A stretch of DNA of 64,000 nt, from NCBI GenBank assembly GCA_033439685.1, contig JAUEDM010000005.1, positions 3,844,001 through 3,908,000 of the forward strand. The letters are read 5' to 3'. The stretch comes from Apodospora peruviana (Eukaryota > Ascomycota > Sordariomycetes > Sordariales > Lasiosphaeriaceae). Shown in pieces: positions 24,212 through 35,861 of this stretch. Numbering within the stretch: position 1 is the first letter of the stretch; each line of letters begins with the position of its first letter. A program made the translations under genes and the position numbers. The notes beneath the pieces were generated by a model. That model saw only the letters and a list, made by a program, of their open reading frames with translations. It was not told the DNA's origin and did no database searches.

Positions 24212-24339
24212 GGCCGTATACGGGTGCGTATAACACAGCAGGTTGATGACCAAAAGAATGGCACACATTATTAGGTGGGTGGCTGGGTGGGTGGCTGGGC
24301 GGCCATCGCCTGGGGTGTTATACGGACCGTATACGGGCC
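24212..24339. repeat. Inverted repeat with palindromic CCGTATACGG arms
   Basis: The left arm is 24214-24236 and the right arm is about 24315-24339, separated by about 78 bp. Read on opposite strands the arms share GTGTTATACG and CGTATACGG, differing in 3-4 bases between those blocks. CCGTATACGG in each arm is itself a perfect palindrome with CCG and CGG half-sites, as used by zinc-cluster proteins. It lies about 1 kb upstream of the P450 start. Confidence 0.6.
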
Positions 24340-25235
24340 ACGACTGCCGACGTTTTCAACTCTTACATGATCATCGGGCCGCATCTGACTAGATTTTATG
24401 GCATGCATGGCGTTCCTTACAAAAGCATCGTCATGGTAAGCTTTATACGGGTACATGTAGTTTATGGCTAGATGTTTCCGCTCTTCGTCTTACTATCGAC
24501 CCATCTTAATGAGTGTGCTTGGGCAACTTTTCCAAACTCATCTTTCAGAGACACCAGCGCATTCCAAGGAGTGTGGTTGACATGGTTCGGATCTAGACCC
24601 TGTCCCGCCCCGAAGAGATTTCCCATTTTGGAGTGGCGTCAGGGGCGAGCGTCCTTTTTCTTCTTATTTGCCCAGATAGGGCCTTGCAAGTGCCGATCTT
24701 AACGGGGGATCATCGCCCAGATCCCAGGCTGCTGGTGTCAGCATAAAGGGGCACCGCCAAATGGCCCGCGCCAATCGGAATTTAGTGGGAGTTCCGATCC
24801 CCTGGCCTGGGTTCGTGACCGTTCGTCCGAGAGAACCGAGGCCGAACTCGTTGAAAGGCAACCACCACAGTAAGTGCATGTGCAGGTGAACACGCATCTC
24901 ACGATGGGACCTGTTCGGACCGGTCATTCACTCAGCTGGTTAGGAGGTGCAGTTTATTTTCTCTGAAGCGGTGTGAGAAGTGGAATCAGTACCCGGACGC
25001 CACTGTTGAGGATGAACAGTCGGCGTCAAGCGTTTGTAGAGAGAAATAGTTCAGAACATCAAGGGATTTATTCCTGTTGGCAAATGTGGATCGCCGGCAT
25101 CGCTCGGAAGTCGACTCTGACGAGAACATTTGCCTCCCCAGGCAGTCATTCTCCTCTCAGTGTAGCGGTGTGACGATGTACGAGAGTTGGGAGATGGGTT
25201 GAATTTTCGAGAAGAAAAGAACCTCTTCTTCAGCA

Positions 25236-25242
25236 TATAAAG
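25236..25242 (+). promoter_or_regulatory. TATA box of P450 gene
   Basis: TATAAAG lies 53 bp upstream of the ATG at 25295, a workable distance for a short 5' UTR. Confidence 0.45.
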
Positions 25243-25294
25243 CCAAGCGAGTGTAGTGTTGCGATCGTGACAAGATGTTCTTGACAACAACAAT

Positions 25295-26981
25295 ATGGCC
25301 TTCTCCATACTCATATCCGCCGCCGGTTTTCTGGCTTTCCTTTTATATGCTGCTACCCAGCGGCTGCTTCGTTTCCGGCGCAGGTATCACATGAAGAGAC
25401 AAAATGGATGCCTTCCCCCAAAGAAACTTCCACAGATAGACCCATTCCTGGGCACCGATGTCGTCCTGCAAAACCTCACGGCGGCGAGGAAGTTTGGGTT
25501 TCTCAACCTTCTCAAGTCTCGTCACACAGCCAATGGTCTCACCTTCACCACCAACACCTACTTCCGGACCACCATCAACACATGCGACCCGGTCCTCATT
25601 CAGAATGTTCTGTCCCTCCAATTTCAGGACTTCGGAATGGGACCGTTGAGGCGGCGTAGCGCCTCTCCCCTCTTGGGGAGAGGCATCTTCACCACCGACG
25701 ACCAAGTCTGGCATCACCAGCGTGCTCTTATCCGTCCCAGCTTTGTCCGCGCTCAAGTCACGGACTTCACCATCTTTGGGCATCATGTGGACCAGCTCAT
25801 TGCACTTATCGGCCGCCAAAACTACACCGTTGACCTCCAGCAGCTGTTCTTCCGCATGGTATGTCGGTTGACACCAGCCCCAACTCCCAAAACATGTCAC
25901 GAAATTGAGCACTAACAGTGGACAAAACAGGTCCTCGACTCCAACAGCGAATACATGTTTGGCGAGTCGGTCGGTTTGATGTCAGAAAACGCATCCGAGT
26001 CCGCCACCACCTTCCACCACGCCCTTGACTACGCCCAGCAGGGAACCATCCTGCGGCTCCGCCTCGGCAACCTCATGTTCGCCCACCGCGACAGCAAGTT
26101 CCGCGAATCATGCAGCACCGTCCACGCCTACGCCCAGCGGTTCGTCGACCAAGCCCTCGAGTACCGTTGGACACAAGCCCTGCTTCCAGAGGAGAAGCGA
26201 GCAGGGAACGACGGCGCACACCACAAATACGTCTTCCTCCACGAGCTCGCCAAGGACACCGACGACCCCATCCTGCTGCGCGACCAGATCGTCAACATGC
26301 TGCTCGCGGCCCGGGACACCACGGCCGGGCTCTTGTCCTTCTGTTTCTTCATCCTGGCCCGCCGACCGGACATCTGGACTAAGCTCCGCGCCGACGTGCT
26401 GGAGCACTACTGCGAGCCACTAACCTACGACGCAGTAATGCGAATGACCTACCTTCGCTACGTGCTGCAAGAGAGTATGTTCCTCCCTAGGTCTCTTTTT
26501 TTTTTCTTTTTTTTTTTTTTTCCTCAACTCATCTAACCATCTCCGGCCATGACTAGCCCTCCGCATGTTCCCGCCCATAGCCACAAACAGCCGCATGGCC
26601 AACAAAGACACCGTCCTGCCCGTCGGCGGCGGGTCAGACGGTAGATCACCGCTCTTCGTGGCCAAGCACAACGTCGTGACGTACAGCACCTTTGTGATGC
26701 ACCGGCGACCGGAGCTCTTTGGGTCCGATGCCAACGAGTTCCGGCCCGAGCGGTGGGAGACCTTGCGCCCCGGGTGGGAGTACCTGCCATTCAACGGCGG
26801 GCCCCGGATCTGCCCGGGCCAGAAGTTCGCGCTGACCGAGGCCTCGTACACGGTCGCGCGGCTTTTGCAAGCGTTTGAGGCCGTCGAGAGTCTCGACCAA
26901 ACCAAGTGGCGGGAACAGTTGACGTTGAGCCTTACGCTGAATAATGGGGTTCTATGCAGGCTTACGCCTGTCACGGCGTAA
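25295..26981 (+). CDS. Cytochrome P450, CYP52-like (probable alkane/fatty-acid hydroxylase type)
   Basis: Three exons: 25295-25858, 25931-26474 and 26557-26981, giving 510 residues. It has an N-terminal membrane anchor, a basic RFRRRYH stretch, helix I LAARDTTAG, the K-helix ExxR as ETLR (restored across intron 2: LQE|TLRMFPPIATNSR), the PERW motif and the haem loop FNGGPRICPGQKFAL with Cys near residue 455. The DTVLPVGGG...SPLFVAKHNVV insertion is typical of CYP52-type enzymes, which hydroxylate the terminal carbon of alkanes and fatty acids in the ER. The actual substrate is unknown. Intron 2 contains long T runs. No residue essential for P450 chemistry is missing. Confidence 0.9.
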
Positions 26982-27846
26982 ACTTGATCTGGGGTGGAAA
27001 TGGTTGGTAGAAGTGGTTTAGGGGCTGAAAACTAGAGATTACACGGGTGGGCGTTCATGTTATGAAAAACTTGATGGGGTACCTACCCCATAAAGTTAGT
27101 TCCTAGACATTAAGTCCGATGTTATGCCCATAATCATGTCAGATCAATGTATGTCCCCGGTTCGGTAAATAAACCCCTTGAAATCTTGCTCGGCCCTCGC
27201 TGTTTAAGTCTCTCCGGGAACGGTTGCCGAATGTGACTATGCGTACATATCTGTTGTAGTTGAACCCGGCCGCCCCGGAACATTCAATCCACCTATACCA
27301 CAGGTACCTTAACCATGGTTGGCATGGCCCATACTCCTTTGAGCTTAGTTTACATACGTGGATCACACACCCAGAGCTTTCTTTGGTATAAGTAGTCGTT
27401 CTTTTCTCGAGCATTTCCTTCATAGTTTAGCTACAATATATACTATTCTTCATGCTCCAGTTCGCTCCAGTTCGCTCCAGTTTCTTGCTCCCACAAACGT
27501 GTCACAGAACCTTGCTGTGTAGCAAACGAATTTGTACAGAAACTGTGAACAGACTTGCATGCCAGCAATGCATTAAGTAATACGTGTAGATCTGTAGCTT
27601 GAATTTCATTCCGAGTTATGCAATTTCTATCGAGTGTACTCGGTAGTTAATTCGTCGATCTCTAGGCTTCGAGCAACGACGTAGGAATTCTCCATGAAAA
27701 TCCCACCCGAAGCCAAGGAAGGTGATGGATGACTACGTTTGCTTGGTAGAGAGGAAAGTCTTGGAAGGCAACCCGCCGTGGCTGGCTCCAAGCTCTGGGG
27801 AGGCTCCGATACCTGTCATAAAGGGCTGCTTTTCCAAGCCACATGC
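26982..27846. other. Intergenic before tandem array
   Basis: No gene is seen. A 10 bp motif ending in GCTCCAG occurs three times in tandem at 27451-27480 (the first copy has one changed base). Confidence 0.5.
27451..27480. repeat. 10 bp x 3 minisatellite
   Basis: Three tandem copies of TTCGCTCCAG (the first reads CATGCTCCAG), 370 bp before the large diverged array. Confidence 0.8.
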
Positions 27847-29035
27847 TGACCCGTGATTTCAGACTTCTGCCCAGTCATTGCCAACCACGCTAACCTGCAC
27901 CGGTGCGCCTTGTCACGCTGCCCAGCCACCCAGCGCTTGCTTTCACTGCATGATGCCTTCACTCATGTGCGCAGCATGGACGAGTTGTCCAATCAGATGG
28001 CAACTGGAAAAGACTTTCAGTGTTTTTGATTATCACCTTGTCAATTTCGTAAATATGAAATTGGTGCTGAGCCGTAATTCCAGACTTTTGCACCAATCAT
28101 ATCTACCTGAACTCGGGAAATCCAGTACGCTTTGCTAAGCTGCCCGGACATGCAGTGCTCTGCTGCCACTGCATGAGGCCTTTACTCATGGTGGGCAGCC
28201 ATGGTCGACTGGTCCAATCATCGTGCAGCTAGGAAGGCCCTTCAGTATATCTTATTTTCATTCAAGAGACGATAAGGTTGGACGGTTCGTTTTCATGGTG
28301 CTAGCTGAGCCGTGATTTCATGGTTGTGTCCAATCACGACAACATAGAATCTCAAGTGAGCCTTGCCATATTGCTCTGCCACAATGGGTTGTGCCACTGC
28401 ATGCATGCATGCGGAGCACGCTGCTCGACGGGTTCCGGCATATCGTCCGATCAAAGGGCAGCATATGAACAGCTCCAATACTTTTCTTTTTCATTCTCCC
28501 GATCTTCTGGCCCCGGGGGCCGCTTTGAAGTTTTTGGCCGAGCCACGATTCCAGGCTTTTGCCCAATCATGACCAACTCGGAAACCAAAGAAAGCCTTGC
28601 CATAATGCCGAGGCACGATGGCTGGCGCTACCGCATGCAGACCTTCACTCTGATGAGTGGTTCCGGCACATAGTCCATAAGTCCAATCAAAGGGCAGCTT
28701 GGGTACGGGTCCATAATTTTCCATTTTCACTTTGGACTTGAGGCTCTACTGCCAAAAGAGCTGAGCCGTGATTTCGCTCTTGCCCAACCATCGCCAACCC
28801 CGAAAAAGTCAAGTGAGCCTCGGTAGCACGGGTAGGTACGTACCTTGTTGCTCAGTCATGCAGGTCGCTGTCCTTGCATGAATATAATGGGCGCTGTGGA
28901 CTACTTGTCCTATCAGAGGGCAGGGTTATGAGCAGCTCCATCATTTTCCATTTTCAAACAATGCAGCTCTGATGTGATACAAGGGACTGTAGACCTCACG
29001 CACTTGACCGGCCGAGCCGTGATTTCGTCAACCTG
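27847..29035. repeat. Diverged tandem array, about 233 bp unit, five units plus a partial
   Basis: Units begin at the anchor (T/C)GAGCCGTGATTTC at 27847, 28068, 28306, 28539, 28762 and 29013, so spacings are 221, 238, 233, 223 and 251 bp. Inside each unit, in the same order, come TTGCCCAATCATnnCCAAC, a CTTGCCATAATG-like box, a TGCATG box, GTCCAATCAAAGGGCAGC, and a C(A)TnATTTTCCATTTTCA block. Units are clearly related but heavily diverged with small indels. No unit has an open frame along its length. The sixth unit seems cut off shortly after its anchor. I do not recognise the family; it could be a decayed satellite or an intergenic minisatellite. Confidence 0.8.
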
Positions 29036-30985
29036 GGGTAATGATCTGCCATACCAGTGATTTCGTTGGATCTGCGCCTCCCTGCAGCAGACCAAAGGGT
29101 TAAATGCTTACCTAGGTGAGTAAGGTAGTTGTCCACGATGCAGGTCTCATATCTTCTCCCAGTAAGCATTGACTGTTCAGGGGCACGACTTATGTGGACT
29201 TTGCCATCCACCATATCACCTAGGGTATATAGGTTGATTACCTACCACTCCCATTCAACGATGTAGCTGAACATATACCAGTATGGTCATATAGTGTCCT
29301 AAATGGACCTTCGTTTCCGTAGAGGTGTCCGTTCGAGCCGAAAGTCGATCGATATTCTTTTATTCTTTCTTTTTCTTTTTTTTTTCTCTTAGCTGTCTGC
29401 CCTGCGAGATACGAAATGCAATCCTTGAAAACAGCAAAGTCGTCAGCGAACACAGAACTTACTTCAACAATACCATGGTGGCTTTAAAAGTTCAAAACCA
29501 TGACCCAGATCTTACGCCTTTCTTAGCTATCTCTACGGTATCCATCTTAGCACTTTCCGCAATATTTTAAACATTACATTAATCTTAAATAGCCTCTAAT
29601 TATTTGCATTTTGTGACACGTATGTGTGGGTAATGACCTTGGTTGATAGTTATGGAGGGAATATTTGTAGCTTCGATTGCTTCCCAGCTGGAGTTACCGG
29701 CCTGTGCTCCTGGATGATCTTGAGAAGGCGCCATATAAAGCGATGCAAGATCTTCCCGCACGCCCCGGGTGCGGATACTACCAGTAATACGCAAGCTACT
29801 GGTGGGCCACTCCAATTCTGTCTTGATTATAAAACCCCGAAAGGCCCTACTGAGCCTTCTCAAACTCGTCTTCTAAGTAATTTCTCGTCAGCCTCTTCTT
29901 GGTCACGCTCTTCGTCTGGCAATCGATAGCGTTGCACCAGCAACTAAACCATCTCAATCTGCGCGGAGGTTATCTTGGACCGAGGAATGATTCCTTGATC
30001 GGTGCGCATGGCTTCATGGCTTCAGCAGCAGCTGGGGCAGGATTCTGCTGCGGCTCTGGGTGGCCAGGTCCATAGAGTTGGAACACTGGCAGGATGTTCG
30101 AACCCGACCCGTCCACCAAAGAAGTTCGTGCGTTGGTAATTATATCACAGCCCTTCGAGGAGGTCGTTGGAGAGGCGCGTGCAGGGTTTTGGAGATGGCG
30201 ATGTTATCGGTCTTTGTTGAATTGTGCGACTTGTCGAGGACTTATCTTCCAGACTAGTCTCCGTCTGCCGACTAGGATTTAGCATAGCAAATTGTCATTG
30301 AACCGGTAACAGACATGAATCGTTACAGATCTGCGAGTCGGAATCGGTTTGACAGTTGAAATGTTGCCAATCAAAATCCTGTCAAAGTCAAACCGCACCC
30401 AACGTAGACATTTCCGAAAAGTTGGACTGATTGTCAAGTTTCCCGGTTTATATACCCCTTTATGCTACCGCAGGTAGTATTCAATGGTCTATTCCTATTG
30501 TCTTGTGACGGAGACTTGCAGATGCGGGAAGAAGATGCGGGAAGCGGGAAGTATCGACTGCCAATAGCAGCTCGTCAATCGGGTGTTGCGAAGTTGGAGG
30601 GTTGCCGATCTTGGGACGGGAGACAATCCATCTTCCGGTACCGAGCAAGTACTACGTCCAACTGAACGGGTAAGTCGACGCATATTGCCAAATAGAAACC
30701 AAACCTCTTCCAAGGCATAGGAAAGAAAAGAGGTTGATGATCTGCATATTAGATACTACCCGGGGATCGTAACCAAACTAACGGATTGTACATCCCTTAC
30801 CCTAAGCGACCATTCAAGTGTTGATAAAAGAGGAGGCCATGGATCCAGTTTTTTCTCACAGAGTTCAACTGAGTGCTATTGCCAATACTAGCTCGGCCTT
30901 TGGTCTGGAGCAGGCAAGTCAGTATTATCCTGAACCTACTTGACTGCGTCTATTCGGCAACGCATTGTGTAGTCCAGAAACAAAG
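29036..30985. other. Intergenic, about 1.9 kb, upstream of lipase
   Basis: Only short unsupported frames are present. A CT-rich and T-rich stretch lies at 29355-29390. No recognisable mobile element or RNA gene was found. Confidence 0.45.
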
Positions 30986-32083
30986 ATGATGATCTTCTCG
31001 GTTGTTCGTCTGTTGCTGTTGGCTACTCTTACGCGAGCTCTGCCACTGGAACATCGTGGTAAGTTCTGATACCACTATGAAACTGGCGAGCGACTACTAA
31101 ATATGCCATCTTCAAAACAGATGTTTCTCCACAGCAGCTCTCCACGCTTGCCTTCTTTGCCCAGTATGCCGGAACGTCTTATTGCAACTACGCCAATGCT
31201 CCTGGTCAAGCCGTCACTTGCGGATCTAACATCTGTCCGCTCGTCGAGGCGGATGGCGCAACCACGGGCCTGAGTTTCACGTAAGGGCTCTCGACGACAT
31301 CCCTGTCTGAGTATCGACTAATGTTAATCTTATCTAGCACGCCGATATTAGATACCAGAGGCCTCATCGCCATCGACCCTGCCAGATCTCTAATCGTAGT
31401 CTCATTCCGCGGCTCTTCCTCAGTTCGAAACTGGGCGACAGAGTATGTGGCCAGGCCCCCCTTCCCTCTTGCGCCTCTCCCATCACAAGTCCTCTCCCAT
31501 CACAAGTGGTTACTGACAAAGTAAAAGCATCACATTCCCACAAGTCCCTTGCACCCTCACACTAGGCTGCCTAGTCCACGTGGGCTTCGCATCAGCATGG
31601 GAAGAAGTCGAAGACCAAGTCATCGCGGGCGTGGCCGCAGCCCGTGCCGCCAACCCTACCTACAGCCTCGTAGTGACAGGCCACTCTCTGGGAGGAGCCG
31701 TCGCCACCCTCGCGACCGCATGCCTTCGTCAAGCAGGCCACCCGGCCGACCTGTACACGTACGGCTCCCCGCGCGTGGGCAACATCATCTTTGCGCAGTT
31801 TGTGACGGAACAAGCGGGCAACGAGTACCGCGTCACGCATACCGACGACCCGGTGCCCAAGCTGCCGCCCATCACGCTCAACTATGCGCACACTTCGCCC
31901 GAGTACTGGATCACCACGGACGAGAACGAGGTCGTCTCTGCATCCGAGATCACGGTCTGTAACGGGTATACTACTCTGGACTGCAATGCGGGGGCTTTGG
32001 GCGTCAATGCCACGGCGCATGTTTGGTATTTTGGACATACGTCTGGTTGTGGGCCGGACGAGATTATCTTGCCTCTTAAGTAA
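30986..32083 (+). CDS. Secreted class 3 lipase (alpha/beta hydrolase)
   Basis: Four exons: 30986-31058, 31121-31280, 31338-31442 and 31528-32083, giving 297 residues. The N-terminus MMIFSVVRLLLLATLTRALP is a signal peptide. The nucleophile elbow is GHSLGG (Ser near residue 165), the acidic residue is probably in HTDDPVPKLPP, and the catalytic His in AHVWYF near the C-terminus. YGSPRVGN and the Cys pattern (CGSNIC, VPCTLTLGC, CNGYTTLDC, TSGCGP) fit the extracellular fungal lipase and feruloyl-esterase-like family related to the Thermomyces lipase. It would hydrolyse acyl esters outside the cell. Two ATGs are adjacent at the start; I used the first. Junction phases are consistent throughout. 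Confidence 0.93.
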
Positions 32084-32602
32084 GAGGAGTCGAGGTAGCC
32101 TGGGAGATAGTGAGTGATGGGGAGAGAGCGCGCTTTGTTTCACGTGTTTTTCGGGTGCAATCACTGGAACTGAATGAAGCATCTCTCAATAAAGTGATCG
32201 AAAATGCTCTAGGTAGCCAGACCGAATACTTGTGGTTGCCGCACATGGATATGTTCGTGGATGCCACCATTGCTGGAAGTGATAGCGGATCATTTTTATG
32301 GTGATGCTTTGAGCGAAAGCTTGGTCTCCATGCTTGGTCGATGTCACTCGGTGATATTTGGGCCTCCATTCATCTCTGAGTGGTGTTCGCCTCCCGCCTG
32401 GCGGCGTGTGTGTGCAGTCCCTTGATTCCATCCTTTGATTCCATAAATCGGTCAGCAGGTGAGAGAGGGAGGGGTTTCGATATTCCTTCTCCCATCTTCG
32501 ATATTACATGAAGTACTGAAAGTTCAGGGTTTTTCACATGCTGGTATCATTCCCACTTTTGCCCATCTCGTGTTCCTGAATCTCTAATGCCGCACGCACA
32601 TC
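32084..32602. other. Intergenic
   Basis: About 0.5 kb between the lipase stop and the aminotransferase relic. It probably holds the lipase 3' UTR and the former promoter of the relic. No gene is seen. Confidence 0.5.
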
Positions 32603-33779
32603 ATGGAGGACAACAACAGTGACAACAACACTAGCGATAACAACGAAAATCCTGGACCTGAATTTGATATCGAGCAAGTCCGAAAGCAGTTCTCGGCACT
32701 TGATGACACGCGGCAGATCCCCTTGAACAATGCCGCCGGGAGCTTGGTTTACCAAGGGGCGATTGACTCGTAAGTCTCTCTTTCCAAAGCCTTTCTCGGA
32801 CTCCATCGGACGTCTCCGACCCAGCTTGAGCTCAGACTCGGAGATCATCGTTTCGGTCCTCTACCACGAGGCGAGCATAACAGCCTGCGTGGCCCTGGCC
32901 AAGAGTCTGAATTACGACCATAAAATGGTGGGCGGCGACGTCGGGGACAGCAACATGCCCACAAACGAACCCGCAGCTTGATTTCGAAGCGTTGCGCGGC
33001 CTCCTGACGCCCAAAACGCGCGTGGTGTGTTACAGCCACGTCAACAACGTCCTGGGAACCATCCACCCCGTCCGCGCCGTGGCCGATCTGGTCCGCTCCA
33101 TTCCAGGCGCACTGCTCTGCGTAGACGGCGTAGCCTGCGCACCGCATCGGCCCATCGACGTCAATGCCTTGGACGTTGACTTTTACACCATCAGTTGGTA
33201 CAAGGCGTTCGGGTCGCACTATGCTCAGCTGTATGGGCGGCGTAGCGCGCACCAGCGGTACGTAACCAGCCTCAACCAACTGCCACATGGACCCCAGCCG
33301 GCTGGACGTCAAGCTGGGCTTGGGCATGAACTGCTTCGAGCTCGAGGGACGTCTGGTGCCTATCGTGCGCTACCTGAGCCGGCTGGGCTTCAGGGAGAAC
33401 GTCGCGCGCCACGAGGCCGACATTTCGCTGCCGCTGCTCGAGTACCTCTGCTCCTCCAACGGCGAGCAGCTGTACACGCTGTACGGAGAGAAGACGGCGG
33501 ACCCAACAAAACGCGTCAGTTGCATCAGTTTCGCCGTCAACGGGCATCCCGAGCGACGAGATCGCGTCCGAGATCCACGACACGTCGGATTGTCGCATGG
33601 TTTGCGGCAACTGCCGCTCCCTCCGGACCGTTCACGACGTGCTTGGAGTCGGTCGGGCCGACATTATTCGTTGCAGTTTGGTCCACTCTAATACGCGGGA
33701 AGAGGTCGAAATGTTTATTCGTGTTCTTGGTCGTGTGGTGCGGGCCAAGAGGGCGGAGATGTTGGAGTCGAGATTCTAG
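32603..33779 (+). pseudogene. Broken class V aminotransferase (cysteine-desulfurase-like)
   Basis: Parts of one protein are spread over changing frames. 32603-32769 gives the start, ending IPLNNAAGSLVYQGAID before a GTAAGT donor. About 32790-32937 gives SEIIVSVLYHEASITACVALAKSLNY in another frame. 32983-33282 gives LDFEALRGLLTPKTRVVCYSHVNNVLGT onwards, including TISWYKAFG, whose Lys should bind PLP. 33287-33540 gives MDPSRLDVKLGLGMNCFELE onwards, and 33544-33779 the C-terminal part (CRMVCGNC...IIRCSLVHSNT). At least two frame changes (near 33283 and 33542) cannot be explained by introns. Sequence corresponding to roughly 70-80 residues of the family is also missing after the first segment. 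Coding similarity is otherwise fresh, so inactivation looks recent. Sequencing error could explain single frameshifts but not the deletion. Confidence 0.82.
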
Positions 33780-33962
33780 AGTAGCCGTTTTCCATGCTAG
33801 ATTGACGGGAACAAGTCAACTTATGTAGCCACATTCGGATTGATTGGGCGCAAGGAGGTAGCCATCAAGGTAGTCCAGATAAGTAAGCAGAGCTGCAGGT
33901 CCATCTCCTACACGTTTCTAAAAAGGAACCCCCTTTTAAGGCGCTATACACTAAACATCCTA

Positions 33963-35418
33963 TTAGACAGCATCAGGCCACTGATCCTCCGGCTCCCGTC
34001 CCTCGACCATCCTCCCGGTATTCATCTTGACACTAAACCTAACATACGGCGTCATCTCCTTGTTCCCTTTAATAAAACCCCCGCCAGGGGACATGATATC
34101 CGACGTAGCCCCTTTACCAAAATGGTGACTAAACAGCGGCGGCTGCACCGTCACACATACCGGTCCTTTTTTCACACCATCCTCCCCGTCCTCGTCATTA
34201 TATACCCCATCACACCAATCCCCCAACATCAGATCCCAACCACTAGTAAACGTCTGCAGGCCAAACTGCCACAAAAGCTTGCGAGCCCCTTTCTGGGAGA
34301 CGGCGTACGCCTGCGTGCAGCTTGTCCTGCCCGCCGCGGCGTGCACCACCCTCGTGTGGGGCGGGTACTCGCCCCCTAACGGATCGCGGAGGGCGAACGG
34401 GTGCGGCTTGAGATGCTGCGGTTCCGGGACGGTCATGTCGTTTGATATCGGGACGCGGAGGAGGGGTGGGCGCCAACTACCTTTTCTCCGCAAAGGCTTT
34501 TTCGGTTGGGCGGTGGTAGTCTTGTCATCTTCGGATGGCTGCTCGGATGTGATGGTGTTTTGAGCAGAAGTAGGAAAATCGGTTCCGCAGTGGCCGAGCC
34601 AGAGGACGTCCCAGATGTCGCCGTAGGGTGTAACCTTGGGGAGGAGAGAATTGGACGAAGATAGTAGTTGTGCGAGTGGAAGTTCTACTATTGTTGTCGA
34701 GGATGATGACGACGAGGAATCAGGTTCTGCGGTGGTGGGGGGATTGTAGATGTCTGCTAGCAAGTCTTGTGGTCGCGGTTTCGTGCCTGCTGGCTGGGTG
34801 AATGCTCGTGTTGCTTGGGCGAATACTTGAAGTTGGGATTTCAGTCGGATGTCCCAGTCTGCGTCGTCTTCGAGGATCAGTGCACTTGTAAGGTTTTGGC
34901 GGATTATTCTATTTAAAAAGCTGTCAAGATGTGTGCTTTTCGACAAGGACGACGTGTGCAGGTCACAGGGAGTCGTACGTTTGAAGCACATTCATGTGTG
35001 CCCGCCACGAGCCCTTGTTGCCTCTCGAAATGTGCTTGTCCCAGCTGTCGGCCGGCAGCACTCTGTCCGTGACATCTCCTCCCAGTACACCGTCGACCCA
35101 TGTTACGTCGATCTCGCTCAGGGCTGCCGCGAGGGTCATGGCATCGCGTCGGTCGGTTCGCTCGGGGATGTTAACGACGAAGACTTGCTGGAACTACCCA
35201 TCCAAAGGATTATCAGCTACCGGATCTCTTCCATTGGGGGCGTTTGGCAGATGACTTACCCCTAATGTGGCATTCGAGATTTCTGGAGAAGCCTTTCCCG
35301 AATCGCGGACATTTTGAAACGGAGACAGACCCTTCAGTCTCGTCGGCTTCAACAGGAGGAAGCAAATGACGAAGAAGATGGTCAGGCCGAGGACCGCACT
35401 GCGATAGCTGAGGAGCAT
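33963..35418 (-). CDS. Glycosyltransferase family 25-like, type II membrane protein
   Basis: Three exons: 35418-35260, 35187-34979 and 34908-33963, giving 437 residues. A signal anchor (SAVLGLTIFFVICFLLL) lies near the N-terminus, followed by a stem; I chose Met 35418 over an upstream Met at 35544 because it puts the anchor at residues 7-23. Splicing gives VFVVNIPERTDRRDAM, then NKGSWRAHMNVLQ joined to TIIRQNLTSALILEDDADWD. INxxxRxDR and EDDA are hallmarks of GT25-type transferases (LPS or collagen galactosyltransferase fold). QAYAVSQKGARKLL lies in the C-terminal half. It is likely a Golgi enzyme modifying glycoproteins or glycans; donor and acceptor are unknown. A Ser run occurs near the middle. 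Confidence 0.87.
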
Positions 35419-35861
35419 GTCAGGCCCATTGATAATGCGCCCCGGAGGAAGCGCATCGGGTGTGGGGACTGGAGGTAATTGAGGTCCAAGAAGAAGGACA
35501 TGACGTTGACCGTGCGCATTCAGTCGGCGGCCAGATTGCGGCACCTTTATAAATTAGGGGATCAACCGCCGACGTGGACGTTCCGCGAATGTGGTGGATA
35601 AATGCGGATAAAGGGCACACTGGGCAGGACAGCTTTAACTCTTCCCGTGTAACCTTACCTATGTTCCGTGGCTTATTGTGTCCCGGGGTAATTATATTCT
35701 CGGATTATTACACAGCCAGAGACAATGGAAACAAATGTTTTGGCCAACTAAGTGTCATACTAGGCCATCAAAAATTCATCCCGGCTTTGAAGGCTTTGAA
35801 GCAGTCTGGTGCCAACATCCCTAATAATCTCCCTCTTGATAACATTTGTTTACCTAAGATA
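35419..35861. other. Short intergenic region
   Basis: It contains the upstream region of the glycosyltransferase and the 3' flank of the next minus-strand gene. No element is seen. Confidence 0.5.

Larger units (their letters stand above)
23486..25294. other. Intergenic, about 1.8 kb, upstream of P450
   Basis: This region is gene-free. It contains an inverted repeat around CCGTATACGG (24212-24339), a GGGTGGCT-type minisatellite at about 24274-24302, and the TATA box of the P450 gene. Confidence 0.55.

Noticed and set aside
28638..28665. CTGATGAG in one array unit, resembling a hammerhead ribozyme core
   Set aside because: The matching GAAA core and stems are not in the right positions, and the motif is not conserved in the other units.
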